Assembly: GCF_002999335.1 (NCBI RefSeq) | Contig: NW_020312312.1 | Location: forward strand, 1 to 13,837 | Origin: Cyclospora cayetanensis | Lineage: Eukaryota > Apicomplexa > Conoidasida > Eucoccidiorida > Eimeriidae | Direction of reading: 5' to 3' | Length of the DNA stretch: 13,837 bases | Shown: positions 1-8,930 of the stretch, in pieces | Position numbering within the stretch: the first letter of the stretch is position 1 | Layout of the letters: every line of letters starts with the position of its first letter | The notes under the pieces: model-generated | Database searches by the model: none | Seen by the model: the letters and a program-made list of their open reading frames with translations, nothing else | What the model was told of the DNA's origin: nothing | Position numbers and translations under genes: made by a program

Positions 1-13
1 TAGGGAGACGAAT

Positions 14-815
14 GATTTGTTGCAAAAAAGGCAAATTGCAGGAATCGACCAGAGCTTTGGGGCATAGCCCCGTGCTGGTGTCCAAGAAGCACGGAATCTG
101 GCGCATGTGGGCTAGGTTTTTGCCCCTAACCAATATTAATTAGAAGCGCAGATACCCGACCCTCATCTGAGATTTATTGGAGAAGCTGTACGGATCAACA
201 GGCTGCTCGGCGTTTGACTTGACGGACGGCTTCTCACAAATCCCCATCGGCGCCTCTGACAGGCATAAAACGGCCTTCCACGATCCCAGTCGTAAATTCT
301 TGCGTTCGTGTGCGCATTAAATGCTAACATTCGAGCCGAACTGCAACGAAAAAATAATCTCTACTCCCATGAGCCTATCACGGAAGGGTGGATGGCTGCT
401 TGCATGAAGGACGTCGCAATGAGGCAGAACGTTTGAGAGAGGACACTGGATCGGGCGATTCAGCTGGTGCAGAAGAATACGTGATATGTGAGCGCAGAGC
501 AAGTATTCGTTCTTATGACAACAGTTGTGTTTCTGGGATTCCTTGTTTCGGCTGCAAGAGTTGAGCAGGATCTGGCAAAAAATTGACAAAAGCAAGGAGT
601 GCCATAACCTTTGCGCGCCTATACAGCCGTTGATGAGTATTGGGTAATTGCGTGTAAAACCAAAGTGTTATTTGTGGATTCGCTGGGATCATTGCTCCCT
701 TGAAGGACCTGCGCAATGAAGCGCTCCCAAAGGCACGGACAAGGAAGGCTGAAGCCGCAACAATGACGCTTATCGGTAACCTTACAACTCCTCCAGTACC
801 TAGACAACTTAATCA
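14..815 (+). pseudogene. Relic A reverse transcriptase, broken by stops and frameshifts
   Basis: The fingers/palm part reads in one frame from 66: SPVLVSKKHG and a degraded DYRALN region, then FDLTDGFSQIPI around the first catalytic Asp (codon 216-218), then HKTAF. In-frame stops interrupt this at 141 and again before 180. From about 302 the match moves to another frame: ALNANIRAELQR stands where PFGL-NAP-FQR is expected, and the YLDD box has decayed to CMKD, so the catalytic pair is damaged. FLGFLVSAARVEQD at 530-571 is the conserved FLG motif of the thumb. A third frame gives FAGIIAPLKDL near 679-711, matching the usual F-x-IA-PL-x-LL box. Motif order and distances fit Ty3/gypsy RT; the protein cannot be functional. 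Confidence 0.9.
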
Positions 816-835
816 TAGGAATTATCTCATCCGTA

Positions 836-1130
836 GTGACTAGTGCTTGTGACGCACTAGTTGGTGCTATTTTCTCCTCAAAGGCTACTGGTTCTACACA
901 GCCTCACACTATCGCTCTGCCTCACTGGTCCATCGAAACCGAGCAGCGCTATCCATTGCGGAAAATGGAAGTCATGCGGTGTACTGGAGAGTAGAGAACT
1001 ATTAGCACTGATTGTGTGAGTGTCACTGTATTGTCCAGATCAACGATCAATATTTAGTGTACGTGGCAAAGGGCTTTCAGCCATTTGATAATCCTAGGGT
1101 TGCTCACTGGCTGGGCTCCTAAAGCACAAC
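836..1130 (+). pseudogene. Relic A RNase H domain
   Basis: One frame from 836 to 994 gives ACDALVGAIF at the place of the gypsy TDAS-x-x-x-GAVL motif, with the catalytic Asp at 851-853, then ETEQRYPLRKMEVM, matching the AE-x-x-Y-x-x-x-x-KEL segment with its Glu at 968-970. A stop at 992-994 ends this frame. A second frame near 1090 shows NPRVAHWLGS, corresponding to the R-x-ARWLE-x-L motif near the domain's end. It directly follows the RT relic, as expected for gypsy pol. Both visible catalytic acids remain, but the stop and frame change make it a pseudogene. Confidence 0.88.
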
Positions 1131-1317
1131 GTTGGGATAAATCGCACATAGCGTGCAGTCAGTGTGATCACTAGCGCGTTCTCCTAATGCCCTAGTCATT
1201 TACTTTTGTGCAATGCAACCGCTATTCGTTGTGACGTTTCACGGTTTCTGTCGACCCATAGCCAGTCTCATGCTTAAGACTCTCATTCTTCAGCTATTGC
1301 TGCCCAATTCCGCACTG

Positions 1318-2033
1318 ACAGAAATAATGCAGCACCACGTTGACGTTGGCCTGCTGTGGTTAGAAAATTTGCACTCAAGTAGACAGTTCTTTAATCCTTC
1401 TGGTGGCATGTAATGCCTTTCGCAGCAGAGTAATTTGGACTGTCATGCCCAGACTATGGGCACGTAAAGCCGCACAATTGTCCCAAACTCCGCCGTTGCA
1501 AAGCCCTCCTACTTCTGGAAAGATCTGGACAGGTCTGGTTATGGGCCTTGTTGCTGGACTGCCAAAGGTCAATGATCAGTATGCATTTACATCGTTTTCG
1601 GCAGACTCAGCATGTACGCCCCTTGCATATGTTGCTTTAGCTATGTGACATTACGGCCAAGTGAGTCGCCCAATCATCTTAACCTGTGACCGCTAGCCCC
1701 ACAGATTCTTCAAAGTAGTATTAGGGATACGGATCCGAAGTTCTTTAGTACTTTCTGGTGTGTCTTTATTATCCACCTACACATTTACAACAACATGACC
1801 GCAATGAATCATCCTGAGGCAGATGGGTAGAGAGTGTGCACCTAAGCACTCTTCTGCAATATTTGCTACTATGCGCGCACAAATCCTACCTTCTGGCTAG
1901 ATTTATTCCATGTGTTGAGCGCGCTTATAATGCAACGGAACACTCATCTACCCATTGTCTCGCCATTAACTCTGGGCTCGAGCCTGGTGGTTCTCGGTTG
2001 CAACCTTCCCTAACAGGCGAGGGCTCAAGGTGA
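1318..2033 (+). pseudogene. Relic A integrase (zinc finger and DDE core)
   Basis: IMQHHVDVG followed by a stretch ending PSGGM (up to 1413) matches the H-H half of the integrase zinc finger and its YWPGM landmark. The frame then shifts. The frame at 1403-1648 has lost the two finger cysteines but keeps the Pro-rich linker and VAGLPKVNDQYA, the usual DF-x-x-GLP segment with the first catalytic Asp gone. RDTDPKFFSTFW at 1723-1758 matches the SDRDPRFTS-FW box. NHPEADG at 1807-1827 matches HPQTDGQ, with a stop in place of Q at 1828-1830. ERAYNATEHSST at 1917-1952 matches the E-x-AYN-x-x-x-HSST box. Order, spacing and multiple boxes make the assignment secure. Confidence 0.92.
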
Positions 2034-2035
2034 CA

Positions 2036-3573
2036 GCTAATTTAGTGCACGTGGGAGTATGCACAGAGCTTAAGAGAGATGAGCGTGCAATTCTAGGCGG
2101 ATCTCGGCTGTATGCTCTGAGTTCGGCAACTTGGCCCTCGTGAAACGGCAGGCTGTGCGAGGTGCATCTGAAGCGTGGGAAAGAAAGAGGCGTGCTAGAA
2201 ACTGGATCACGTAGTGTTTTAAAGGCCCTAAAGCATGAAGTTATTAGCAATGCTCATCACAAATCTATTTCAGATATACGCAGGCATCTCACGGGTTGGC
2301 CCTAGCGGGTCACCCATACCGCAAAGCCAGCATGCTGCTGGGATGTATGACCCTATGCCTAACAGGTCTTGCCTAGGACTACCTAAACATATCCCCTAAC
2401 CTCAACCGTTGCCTCGAGATCGTTTTGCTATGAAAAATTGTACCAGGCGCACTTTTCAAATAGCCTTGATTGACGTGCATGCAGATGCCTAGCAAGCAGC
2501 CCCAGGGATGGATTCTCACGGCTTTCTATTACATGCATTCAGCAGGTATTCCCAAGGCTTACTAAGTAGGACAAATGGACAGGCATCTGGAATTATTTGT
2601 ATTGTAGCTGAGTACGACACCCGCACTAGATAAAGAAATCGATTGTAACTCGCCACCGAGTAAACAGGTGAAAACGCTTGCCGCCAGATTGGTAGGGATA
2701 TTTGCCGTCCCCTTCAAGAATCAATGCTCTCACTGCCCTTCCATAATCTATCGATCTCCCTAGCTGTTAGACGCTTTAAAGAAGTATCAATATTAACTTA
2801 CTAACCAAGCTCCAAGGCTCCTAACTTTTTCGTGGACCTTGCCGCGCATGTGGGAGACCTCCTTGGGGACAGAAGATCCCAAGAAAGCTGTAGAAACGCT
2901 TCTACGGCTATTGAGCTTCGATGGCAAACACAAGGGGTTTTTTGGACTGGGATGGCGCACGCAAATCTGAATAGTTGAGGGAGGGGCAGCTGGGGGCTTC
3001 GTTGCCAGGGGGAAGATTCGTCACACTTGTTTGGTTAAGAACCTTACTCACAGGGGGGATTACTCTTCGCTCATGGTAGCAGCCCTTCCACAACGCATCT
3101 GCTCTCTGACATATGCTGAATTTCCTTCGTTATAACTGCTTGTAAAGCTTCGGGTTGTTATATTCTAAGATGCCCACAACACTTTATGAGCAGGCATTCT
3201 CAGCAAAGTTGTCTCTGCATGTTGGCTAAAGCTTCTATTGGGGCTTCTAAAATTACCATGGTGCTTCTACTGGGTGCAATGGCATGCAGATATTGCTCTG
3301 TGAGGCGTGAAGGCGCTGCTGGCGTAGTGTGTACTTGGATTCCTTCTACACACACTACTATTCTTTTGCTTTCTGGTAGTACGAAGCTAACACGTTCAGC
3401 ACTTCTATTACATTGAGCCATTGCCCAGCCATGGTCTTGTTGACTTGGTCTCGCACTTGCGGTTGGCTAGTGTGTGTATTTCCCGTCCCTTCTATTTCTC
3501 TGTACGGTTCCAGCTGTCTTCATCTTTTTCATTCGCACTGGTTTTCGCGTTTTCTGCTTGTCTATGGAATCGA
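2036..3573. other. Gene-poor stretch between relics A and D
   Basis: No intact gene is seen. The first 250 bases may be the decayed integrase C-terminus and 3' end of relic A, but I found no chromodomain or LTR terminus. A plus frame at 3186-3416 and a minus frame at 3200-3421 are both open. The plus strand from about 3420 to 3720 is pyrimidine-rich, which by itself lowers the number of stops. The fingers part of relic D probably lies within 3186-3573 but shows no secure motif. Confidence 0.5.
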
Positions 3574-4279
3574 GACCTGGCGAGAACTCTTCCCCTGTCC
3601 CACATGAACCTGGAGTTGACGCACAAGGCAGCCTTCTTTTCTCATTTGGTTCCTTGCTCTTCTTTGCCCCGATTTATTGCCGCCATAAGTTTTCGCCATA
3701 GGCAAGGGCTTCTCGTTTAAGAGGGAGAAAGATCTAGAGGGTTACGGCAAGCTTAGGCAGTTTCTCCAGCCCTCAACTAAATTATTAATAAACCAAGTAA
3801 TTGGTTTGGTTGTTCGTGTATGTTACCGCTTGCAGAATAGTGCTACATTAATACTTAAAACGCTCTGTTATATGGGAGCGTGCTAGACGCTTTATGCAAC
3901 TACTTGCGAAAGCTCTATTTATTGGGCACAGCTACGCACACCGTAGCTGGCCCACCCCTTTCCATGTGGGAGCCCGGAGAATTGGGAGCAGATGAGGGAG
4001 ATAGATTTCGGAAACAATTAGTAGCCTAGTAAGTTTGCATTGAGCGGAGTTCAGGGGCTCGCTGGGGAGATCGCAGGCAGATATTACGTTAAATTCATTC
4101 ATGCCTTAGTCAGCCTGCCCTTTCCTTCAGCAAACAGCCAAATCATATTATCAACTTTTGTGAACTTCTCAATCGAGTATAATCAGGGTAGCAGAAGGAC
4201 TCAATGTATAGCATTGGCTCGTAACAAGCTTGGCCAGCTGGAACCTGTTTTTGTAGGTGCACATACATGTTGCTTTTAG
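3574..4279 (+). pseudogene. Relic D: second Ty3/gypsy reverse transcriptase fragment
   Basis: Several RT landmarks appear in order on the plus strand. A DL at 3574 is followed exactly 19 residues later by AF of HKAAF (3622-3636), the same spacing as DL...KTAF in gypsy RT. LFVYVTA at 3810-3830 lies where F-x-VYLDD is expected, with the two catalytic Asp lost. LFIGH (3915-3929) matches FLGH, and WPTP (3948-3959) is a typical thumb box; about 14 residues between them seem deleted. GLAG, a five-residue insertion, then YYVKFI (4082-4099) match FLGLAGYYRKFI. The frames differ between boxes. The single hits are weaker than in relic A; the ordered series is the argument. A weak RNase H-like trace may follow after 4400. 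Confidence 0.6.
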
Positions 4280-4764
4280 TATTTGTCAGATGCCATCTAA
4301 AAAAGCCTGGCACATGTAATTAACCTGGATTAAGTATAGATAAAGTCACTTCGCACCCTACAATTTATAGAGCATCCCACCCATGGGTGCCACAGTTGAT
4401 CAAATGCATTTCTGCGTGCCCTCTCGTTATTTCCAGTAGCTTAGCTGTGCTTGCTAGCTGTAAAAGTTTATGGGGTGCTTGGTTGAATAAAGCTAAGTAT
4501 ATCTCTTCTGGAGTCAGAAACAGGAGACGAGGCCTCCTTACAAGCCAGCTCCTCATTGTTCACAGTGGCCTGGATCGGGTTCAACGCTTGTGGGGCGCCA
4601 CCCACCAGGCCGGGCTTTTCTTCCTCCAATCACGCCACAGGTTTTTCAAGCTGAAGTTCCCCTGTAGGTGGCTGTGACTGGCTTAAGCAAATCATTTCCT
4701 TTGTGTTAAGTAGTATAGTTACTGACTGCAGTGGCAATATATGCGTCAGTGAGAACTAATTAAC

Positions 4765-4794
4765 GAAGTACCCCCTCCAAAGAAGTACCCCCTC
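4765..4794. repeat. Short direct tandem repeat, 17-bp period
   Basis: GAAGTACCCCCTC occurs at 4765-4777 and again, identical, at 4782-4794, separated by CAAA. It lies about 360 bases before the start codon of the large gene. A duplicated protein-binding site or a small slippage product are both possible. Confidence 0.8.
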
Positions 4795-4934
4795 GTCAAG
4801 CCTTCAGAGTCTTCTGGCGTTTCCTCCGTGTTGCATTAGTTTCTTTTACGGTCCGGGTGTTTGATGCTTATAGCTGGATTTTAAAAGATAAAACTGCTGG
4901 TATTTTCGACATACAGCTTGCTCCAAGAGGGAGA

Positions 4935-4962
4935 CGGGGCCCCAATCGATCTGCGGGGCCCC
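4935..4962. repeat. Paired GGGGCCCC palindromes upstream of the gene
   Basis: CGGGGCCCC is present at 4935-4943 and 4954-4962, spaced 19 bases start to start. Each contains a perfect 8-bp palindrome, and the second is flanked by near-symmetric GATCT and AGATC. The pair is about 190 bases before the ATG and stands out in sequence of only moderate GC. Confidence 0.75.
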
Positions 4963-5091
4963 TAGATCTCAATCCTAGCGACAGCATTTAAAAAACCATT
5001 CCTTACCTTTAATCAATAGAAGCAACAACCGAACGCTCAACTGAACTAGGAGTAGAAGCAGAAACAGAGATAGTCGCAGCAGCAGTCAAGT

Positions 5092-5097
5092 ATGTAG
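5092..5097 (+). promoter_or_regulatory. Start-stop upstream ORF (ATG TAG)
   Basis: An ATG followed at once by TAG lies 58 bases before the chosen start of the large gene, in an AGC-rich leader. It has A at -3 two bases into AAGT, a fair initiation context. If the transcript begins upstream of it, ribosomes would meet this minimal uORF first, which in other eukaryotes can stall or reduce downstream initiation. The transcription start is not known, so a role is inference. Confidence 0.35.
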
Positions 5098-5149
5098 CAC
5101 ACTGTTTTGTTCAAGTGAAGGCACGGGGCAGGAAAGATTGTGGCCAGCC

Positions 5150-7915
5150 ATGGAATTCCCTTGCCACGGGATGTGGCTTACAAAGTGGAAGCAGCAGCTG
5201 CTGCTCACGCTGTTAACCTTTGCGGTACCGCCGTGCCACTGCAGCCACCATGATGGCGCTGTGATTTTATCTGAGGAATACGGCAACGAATTCACGGCTA
5301 CGGTGACTGAGACTGAGGGCTTACAGCACACAAAGACTGGATCTATACAAAGGGCTGTTGGATCTGATGATTCTACGCTGCTCTCTTCTGAATACCATGG
5401 TGGTCTAGAGGGTCCTGGCTCCTCTGTTGAAGCAGTTGATCTTGAAGAAGTCCCCTCTGGTGTACCGGAGTTGGCTAGCGCGTGTGAGTCTGTTTGGGAT
5501 ACCGAGACATCACAGCAGGGGAAGGGTGGCCCTGGGTTTCCTAGGCTGCTGCATTTAGCAAGTGCTAATTTGCTTGTACTTGCGTTGCTGTATATTATTG
5601 TGGGCTTGAGGAGCCTTGCGGCAGCGGAAAGCCGGGACAAAGAAGAGAAAAAAGCCATTGAGAAAGAGAAGGCTGCTTTGCAAGCGGCCATAAGTCAGGA
5701 GGCTGCAAAGGCTGAGTTTACCAGGGCGGAAGTGAAATTGGGGCCTGATAACCGCGCGATTACCCAATCCATTGTGGAATATGCGCGTGAAATGGAGCCA
5801 AAGTTGGCTGCCAAGTACGCTAAAGCTATGGCGAACGCGCGAACAGCCAAAGAGATACTGGAGCGCGCAAAGAAGTCGCCGCAGGAAGCGGTTTCTGCGC
5901 AGGATGCCGCAATGGTTGAGCTCGAGTTGGCGGACCAGATGAAAGGTGTATCAGAAGAACAGTTGCCGGAGTTTCTGGAGAAGATAAGGCAAGAGGACAT
6001 CCTTGCGAGTATGTGGCTGGAGTTGCTTGACAACTGTATTGGATTGGCTCGTGCGCAGACACCTGAGGAAGCGTCTAGAGCAAAGCAAAGTCATCTTGCC
6101 CATCTAGACGAATATCAGGGTAGGTACCAGGAGCTCATGGAAGAGCTGCCGGTGCAAAAAGCTTTATTAAAGCAGGAAATGATGTTAGATAAATCCCTGG
6201 ATGAGGACATAGCAGGATTGGAGAAGCAGGTGGAGGAAGCCGAACAGAAGATAAGTGACCAAGAGTTAGCATTTGGCCCCGACCGCAAGACAGCAGACGA
6301 GTTGACTAAGGAAGCGATGGATAGGCTGAGGAATCAAAGGAAACTTACTGCAAAGCTACGAGAGGAAAGCGCTATGAACAGGGTCAGCTGGTATGCCCTT
6401 CAGCAGGCAGAGAACTCGCTGAAGGAGAATAAAAAACAGCTGGGAATATTACTGAGTTCAAAGTCCCTTATGCCCACTGACTATGAGAGCTTGGAACTCA
6501 CTCCAGGTGCCCTACACCTTGAAGAGAAGCAGCTCCTAAAGGCTGAAAAGCATTTAAAGGCCCTTGAGGATGAGCGGGCTCTTTTGGTGGCCGAGCACGA
6601 GGCCCTGAAACTGAAGTGCGACGAGACTGTCAACAACAAGAACATTGCCGCCAAACTGCTAGAAATGGTTAAAATTCCCCAGGAAGAGCTACTAAGCCTC
6701 AAGGATGCATCAGAAGGTACTGGTGGGGAAGAGATGAAGCATCATGATGTACGGATGGAGGGAAAATTAGTAAATACGGCGGTGCGACGGGCTCTTGAGA
6801 AACTAGAGCAGTTTGAAACGAACAGAACGAAGCAAGAATCAGTAGATCGAAATCTTGTTGTCGCATCTAGCGCAGTGAAACGCTGGGGACGAGAGGTTGA
6901 AAAGCTCAAAGCCCACATGGAGCTGCGAATGAGAGACCCGATGGCATTTGGCACGGCTGCACAGGAAGAACTAACGCGCAGGATGGCCAAGAAGAAAGAT
7001 GTGGCAATCAGTCTGCGGGACAGGTTTTCGGGCTTTAGCTCCTTCATTTTTGACCATCCAGATTCAAGTATAGCTCTTAGTTTGTGGACAAAAGATGTGG
7101 CGCCTTACGCAAATGCCTATGTTCTCAGCATACAGGAGTTTGTGCAGGACTTGTCCCGCCTCCGGCTGGCAGACGCATTCACTCAGGATTACTTGTGGAA
7201 TAGGCAGCTAATTGAGGACTTGCAGTTGAAGCCTATCGAAGATCTCATGCGTGATGTGACAGCAGGCTCCGAAGGTGCACTGCAGAAGGAACGCGTAAGC
7301 TCCAGGCTGGAGTCTCTCAAGTCAGAGCTGAGTACTCTCGAGACCCAGGAGCAAGCTATCAAGCAGGAAATACAAGAGCTTCGCACTCAGCTCGAGCTAA
7401 TGACGGACTCAGGTTTCTGGAACTCGAGCATGCCTCAGCTGATAACAGGTACTTCGACCTACATTGAGCGGCAGACAGCTATGCTCAATTTCCTTGGGCG
7501 CCGCAAGGAGTGGCTACAGGGTGTCACTGAAGGCGATGTGCAACAGGAAGTGCAGCAATGTTTCATGGATGCAGTAAGGGTATCAGGAGAACGGCTCACG
7601 CGGTACGGACCAGACCCAAGCATTCTCGATGCCCTGCACAATGCGCACAAAACCGCTATTGGCGATGTTGCTGCTAACCTCAAAAAGATTATGGCAGATC
7701 ATAGGGTAGATGAGGAGACATTAGCTCCTGCATATAACAAAAGTCGGTTTCCAACTCATAAACGAAGTGAAGACATTTCTGACCAACCGGGATTTCCGGC
7801 TAGAGGTCCCACCGAGTTCGGCGGGGAGGTGCATGATAAGCTGCCCGAACCAGTGTCCAGATTGAATTTTGATGATGGTTTTACGGGAGAAACATACGTC
7901 TCAGAAATACAGTGA
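5150..7915 (+). CDS. Signal-anchored single-pass membrane protein with long coiled-coil tail, function unknown
   Basis: I do not recognise a named family. The frame is open for 921 codons without an intron. I chose the ATG at 5150 because it has G at -3 and G at +4; the frame extends four codons upstream only through a TTG at 5138. Residues 8-31 look like a signal peptide: WLTKWK, then a Leu-rich core, then CHCS. Residues 32-132 are acidic and Ser/Thr-rich. Residues about 133-154 form a membrane helix (core LLVLALLYIIVGL) followed by R and a K/E-rich stretch, which suggests a type I topology with the tail in the cytosol. Most of 155-860 is heptad-like, rich in E, K, L, Q and A, with a more globular patch near 620-690 rich in F, D, S and W. 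The last 60 residues are Pro/Gly-rich and look disordered. A GPD motif starting a helix occurs at 198, 376 and 820. No catalytic motif or ER-retrieval tail is visible. A tether or scaffold in the secretory system is inference only. Confidence 0.9.
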   Translation: MEFPCHGMWLTKWKQQLLLTLLTFAVPPCHCSHHDGAVILSEEYGNEFTATVTETEGLQHTKTGSIQRAVGSDDSTLLSSEYHGGLEGPGSSVEAVDLEEVPSGVPELASACESVWDTETSQQGKGGPGFPRLLHLASANLLVLALLYIIVGLRSLAAAESRDKEEKKAIEKEKAALQAAISQEAAKAEFTRAEVKLGPDNRAITQSIVEYAREMEPKLAAKYAKAMANARTAKEILERAKKSPQEAVSAQDAAMVELELADQMKGVSEEQLPEFLEKIRQEDILASMWLELLDNCIGLARAQTPEEASRAKQSHLAHLDEYQGRYQELMEELPVQKALLKQEMMLDKSLDEDIAGLEKQVEEAEQKISDQELAFGPDRKTADELTKEAMDRLRNQRKLTAKLREESAMNRVSWYALQQAENSLKENKKQLGILLSSKSLMPTDYESLELTPGALHLEEKQLLKAEKHLKALEDERALLVAEHEALKLKCDETVNNKNIAAKLLEMVKIPQEELLSLKDASEGTGGEEMKHHDVRMEGKLVNTAVRRALEKLEQFETNRTKQESVDRNLVVASSAVKRWGREVEKLKAHMELRMRDPMAFGTAAQEELTRRMAKKKDVAISLRDRFSGFSSFIFDHPDSSIALSLWTKDVAPYANAYVLSIQEFVQDLSRLRLADAFTQDYLWNRQLIEDLQLKPIEDLMRDVTAGSEGALQKERVSSRLESLKSELSTLETQEQAIKQEIQELRTQLELMTDSGFWNSSMPQLITGTSTYIERQTAMLNFLGRRKEWLQGVTEGDVQQEVQQCFMDAVRVSGERLTRYGPDPSILDALHNAHKTAIGDVAANLKKIMADHRVDEETLAPAYNKSRFPTHKRSEDISDQPGFPARGPTEFGGEVHDKLPEPVSRLNFDDGFTGETYVSEIQ

Positions 7916-8630
7916 CGGAAGAACCCTTCGAAAAAATCCGATGGGAAATAAGGCGCAAGTCGGCGGCTCATCAAGAGGTGGAAAGCTCATGGTAGCGAAG
8001 CCGCAAATGTCGTTGCCTCCAGGAGCTGCCTTGTTCCCCAGAAAAAGTATATTCTAAGCGCCCCTAATTTCCTTGCTATATTCCGTGCTTAACCTGGTGG
8101 TGGTGGCACAGACGTTTTCGTAGGCAGCAACGACTTGCATGGCGTATTTTTCTATTCCACACTCATGTGTCTGGATGCCTCACACTTGTCATACACCTTG
8201 TTTAACATGTGAGCTTTGCCATTTTTCCCTTTTTCGTTTCAATTTCACTTTGAATTCATGCTATCAAGGGTCTGTGTACCGTTATCAGCATTCCTACATC
8301 ACTCGGCGTCTGTCCGCCTATTTTTAGGTGCTGCACTTCGGAGCTTCGGGCGAACTACATTTCGCTACAGTTCATCTGCCTCCTTTGACCATACTCTGCC
8401 TGATCCTTTTGTATTGGCGGGTTGGGGTTCCCCATATGATCCTTGGGGTGTCTTGTGCTTCAGAAGGAGCTAGCATGTCCGCTCTAAATGCCTCAGCCCT
8501 TCAGCCAAATTGTGGTCGCGTGCAGCAGAAAATGCGCCTTACACACGACTTCCCATTTTTTCGCGTCGGCAGAATCCTGCCACTGGAAGGCACTGTAGAG
8601 CTTTAAAGTGACTTCTTGCGTCCCTACCTA
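7916..8630. other. 3' flank of the large gene
   Basis: No second gene is supported. A frame offset from the gene stays open from 7869 to 8057 and encodes a basic, Gly/Pro/Lys-rich stretch, which could be an alternative C-terminus if a splice or frameshift joined it. From about 8100 the plus strand is T-rich, with several overlapping short open frames that look like a composition effect. No terminator or poly(A) motif could be identified with confidence. Confidence 0.4.
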
Positions 8631-8639
8631 GGGTTCAGG

Positions 8640-8925
8640 GCAGCAATTACAACAGAGGCAGATGCTGGAAAGCTGCATTTCGACATTATCTGTATCAAGC
8701 AGCAATTAAATACCCTTGTCGTGGAGTTGGAGTTTTCCTGCACTTCGCTATTGTAGACAAAAGTAAAACAATTTTTAACGACTGTATTCTCGTAACACGC
8801 CATCACTGCAGCATCCGTCATCAATCCTAAAACTCGATGCTCTGGCGTCCTGTGTTGTAAACTATGAGCTCGCCAGGCGCGCAGGAAGTGTAGTTGACAA
8901 AACAATGCTGCTACAGGGACGCTTC
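8640..8925 (-). pseudogene. Relic E: possible gypsy RNase H fragment
   Basis: On the minus strand the frame covering 8624-8905 contains HRVLGLMTDAAVMA, with TDAA at 8807-8818. This resembles the PF-x-L-x-TDAS-x-x-A motif at the start of gypsy RNase H. It is preceded by a Leu/Ala-rich stretch like the AF-x-x-LK-x-x-L connection and followed by ENSNSTT, which may match AE-x-NYSTT. There is no internal stop in 90 codons. The likeness rests on one good and two poor motifs, so chance is a real alternative. Its place downstream, in the minus direction, of the possible RT thumb at 9784-10008 supports it. Confidence 0.35.
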
Positions 8926-8930
8926 GTTCT

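Larger units (their letters stand above)
1..2035 (+). mobile_element. pol: Relic A: decayed Ty3/gypsy retrotransposon pol (RT-RNase H-integrase)
   Basis: Translating the three plus frames piece by piece gives RT, RNase H and integrase motifs in the order and rough spacing of a Ty3/gypsy (Metaviridae-like) pol. Gag and protease would lie left of the window edge. No single frame runs through: the match moves among all three frames and meets several stops, so the element is long dead. No chromodomain, polypurine tract or LTR end could be identified after the integrase. The sequence from 2036 to about 2290 may be the integrase C-terminus but shows no firm motif. The pol order rules out the Ty1/copia class, in which integrase precedes RT. 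Confidence 0.9.
4280..5149. other. 5' flank of the large gene
   Basis: No gene is supported here. Frames open at 4387-4677 (+) and 4365-4556 (-) overlap and carry no clear motif; the plus one could be a trace of the RNase H of relic D. The stretch nearest the gene holds a 17-bp tandem repeat, two GGGGCCCC palindromes, and an A/G-rich, AGC-containing leader from about 5040. Promoter and 5' untranslated region of the gene presumably lie here, but no core promoter motif is evident. Confidence 0.5.

Noticed and set aside
839..861. Perfect 8-bp inverted repeat ACTAGTGC with a 7-base loop
   Set aside because: It falls exactly on the RNase H TDAS-like codons of relic A and is likely chance.
2036..2700. 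Chromodomain or 3' LTR after the relic A integrase
   Set aside because: No W-x-x-Y/W chromodomain motif, polypurine tract or TG...CA terminus could be recognised.
2908..3421. Minus-strand frames reading AERVSFVLPESKRIVV and LPPGNEAPS, resembling the protease-RT linker of a gypsy element
   Set aside because: No RT follows on the minus strand, and the region upstream of relic D fits better on the plus strand.
5138..5149. TTG start four codons upstream of the chosen start
   Set aside because: A nuclear eukaryotic gene would use ATG; the ATG at 5150 has a strong context and gives a good signal peptide.
5086..5691. Minus-strand open frame of 201 codons
   Set aside because: It overlaps the start of the large plus-strand gene, is Ser/Pro/Cys-rich as antisense of coding sequence tends to be, and shows no domain.
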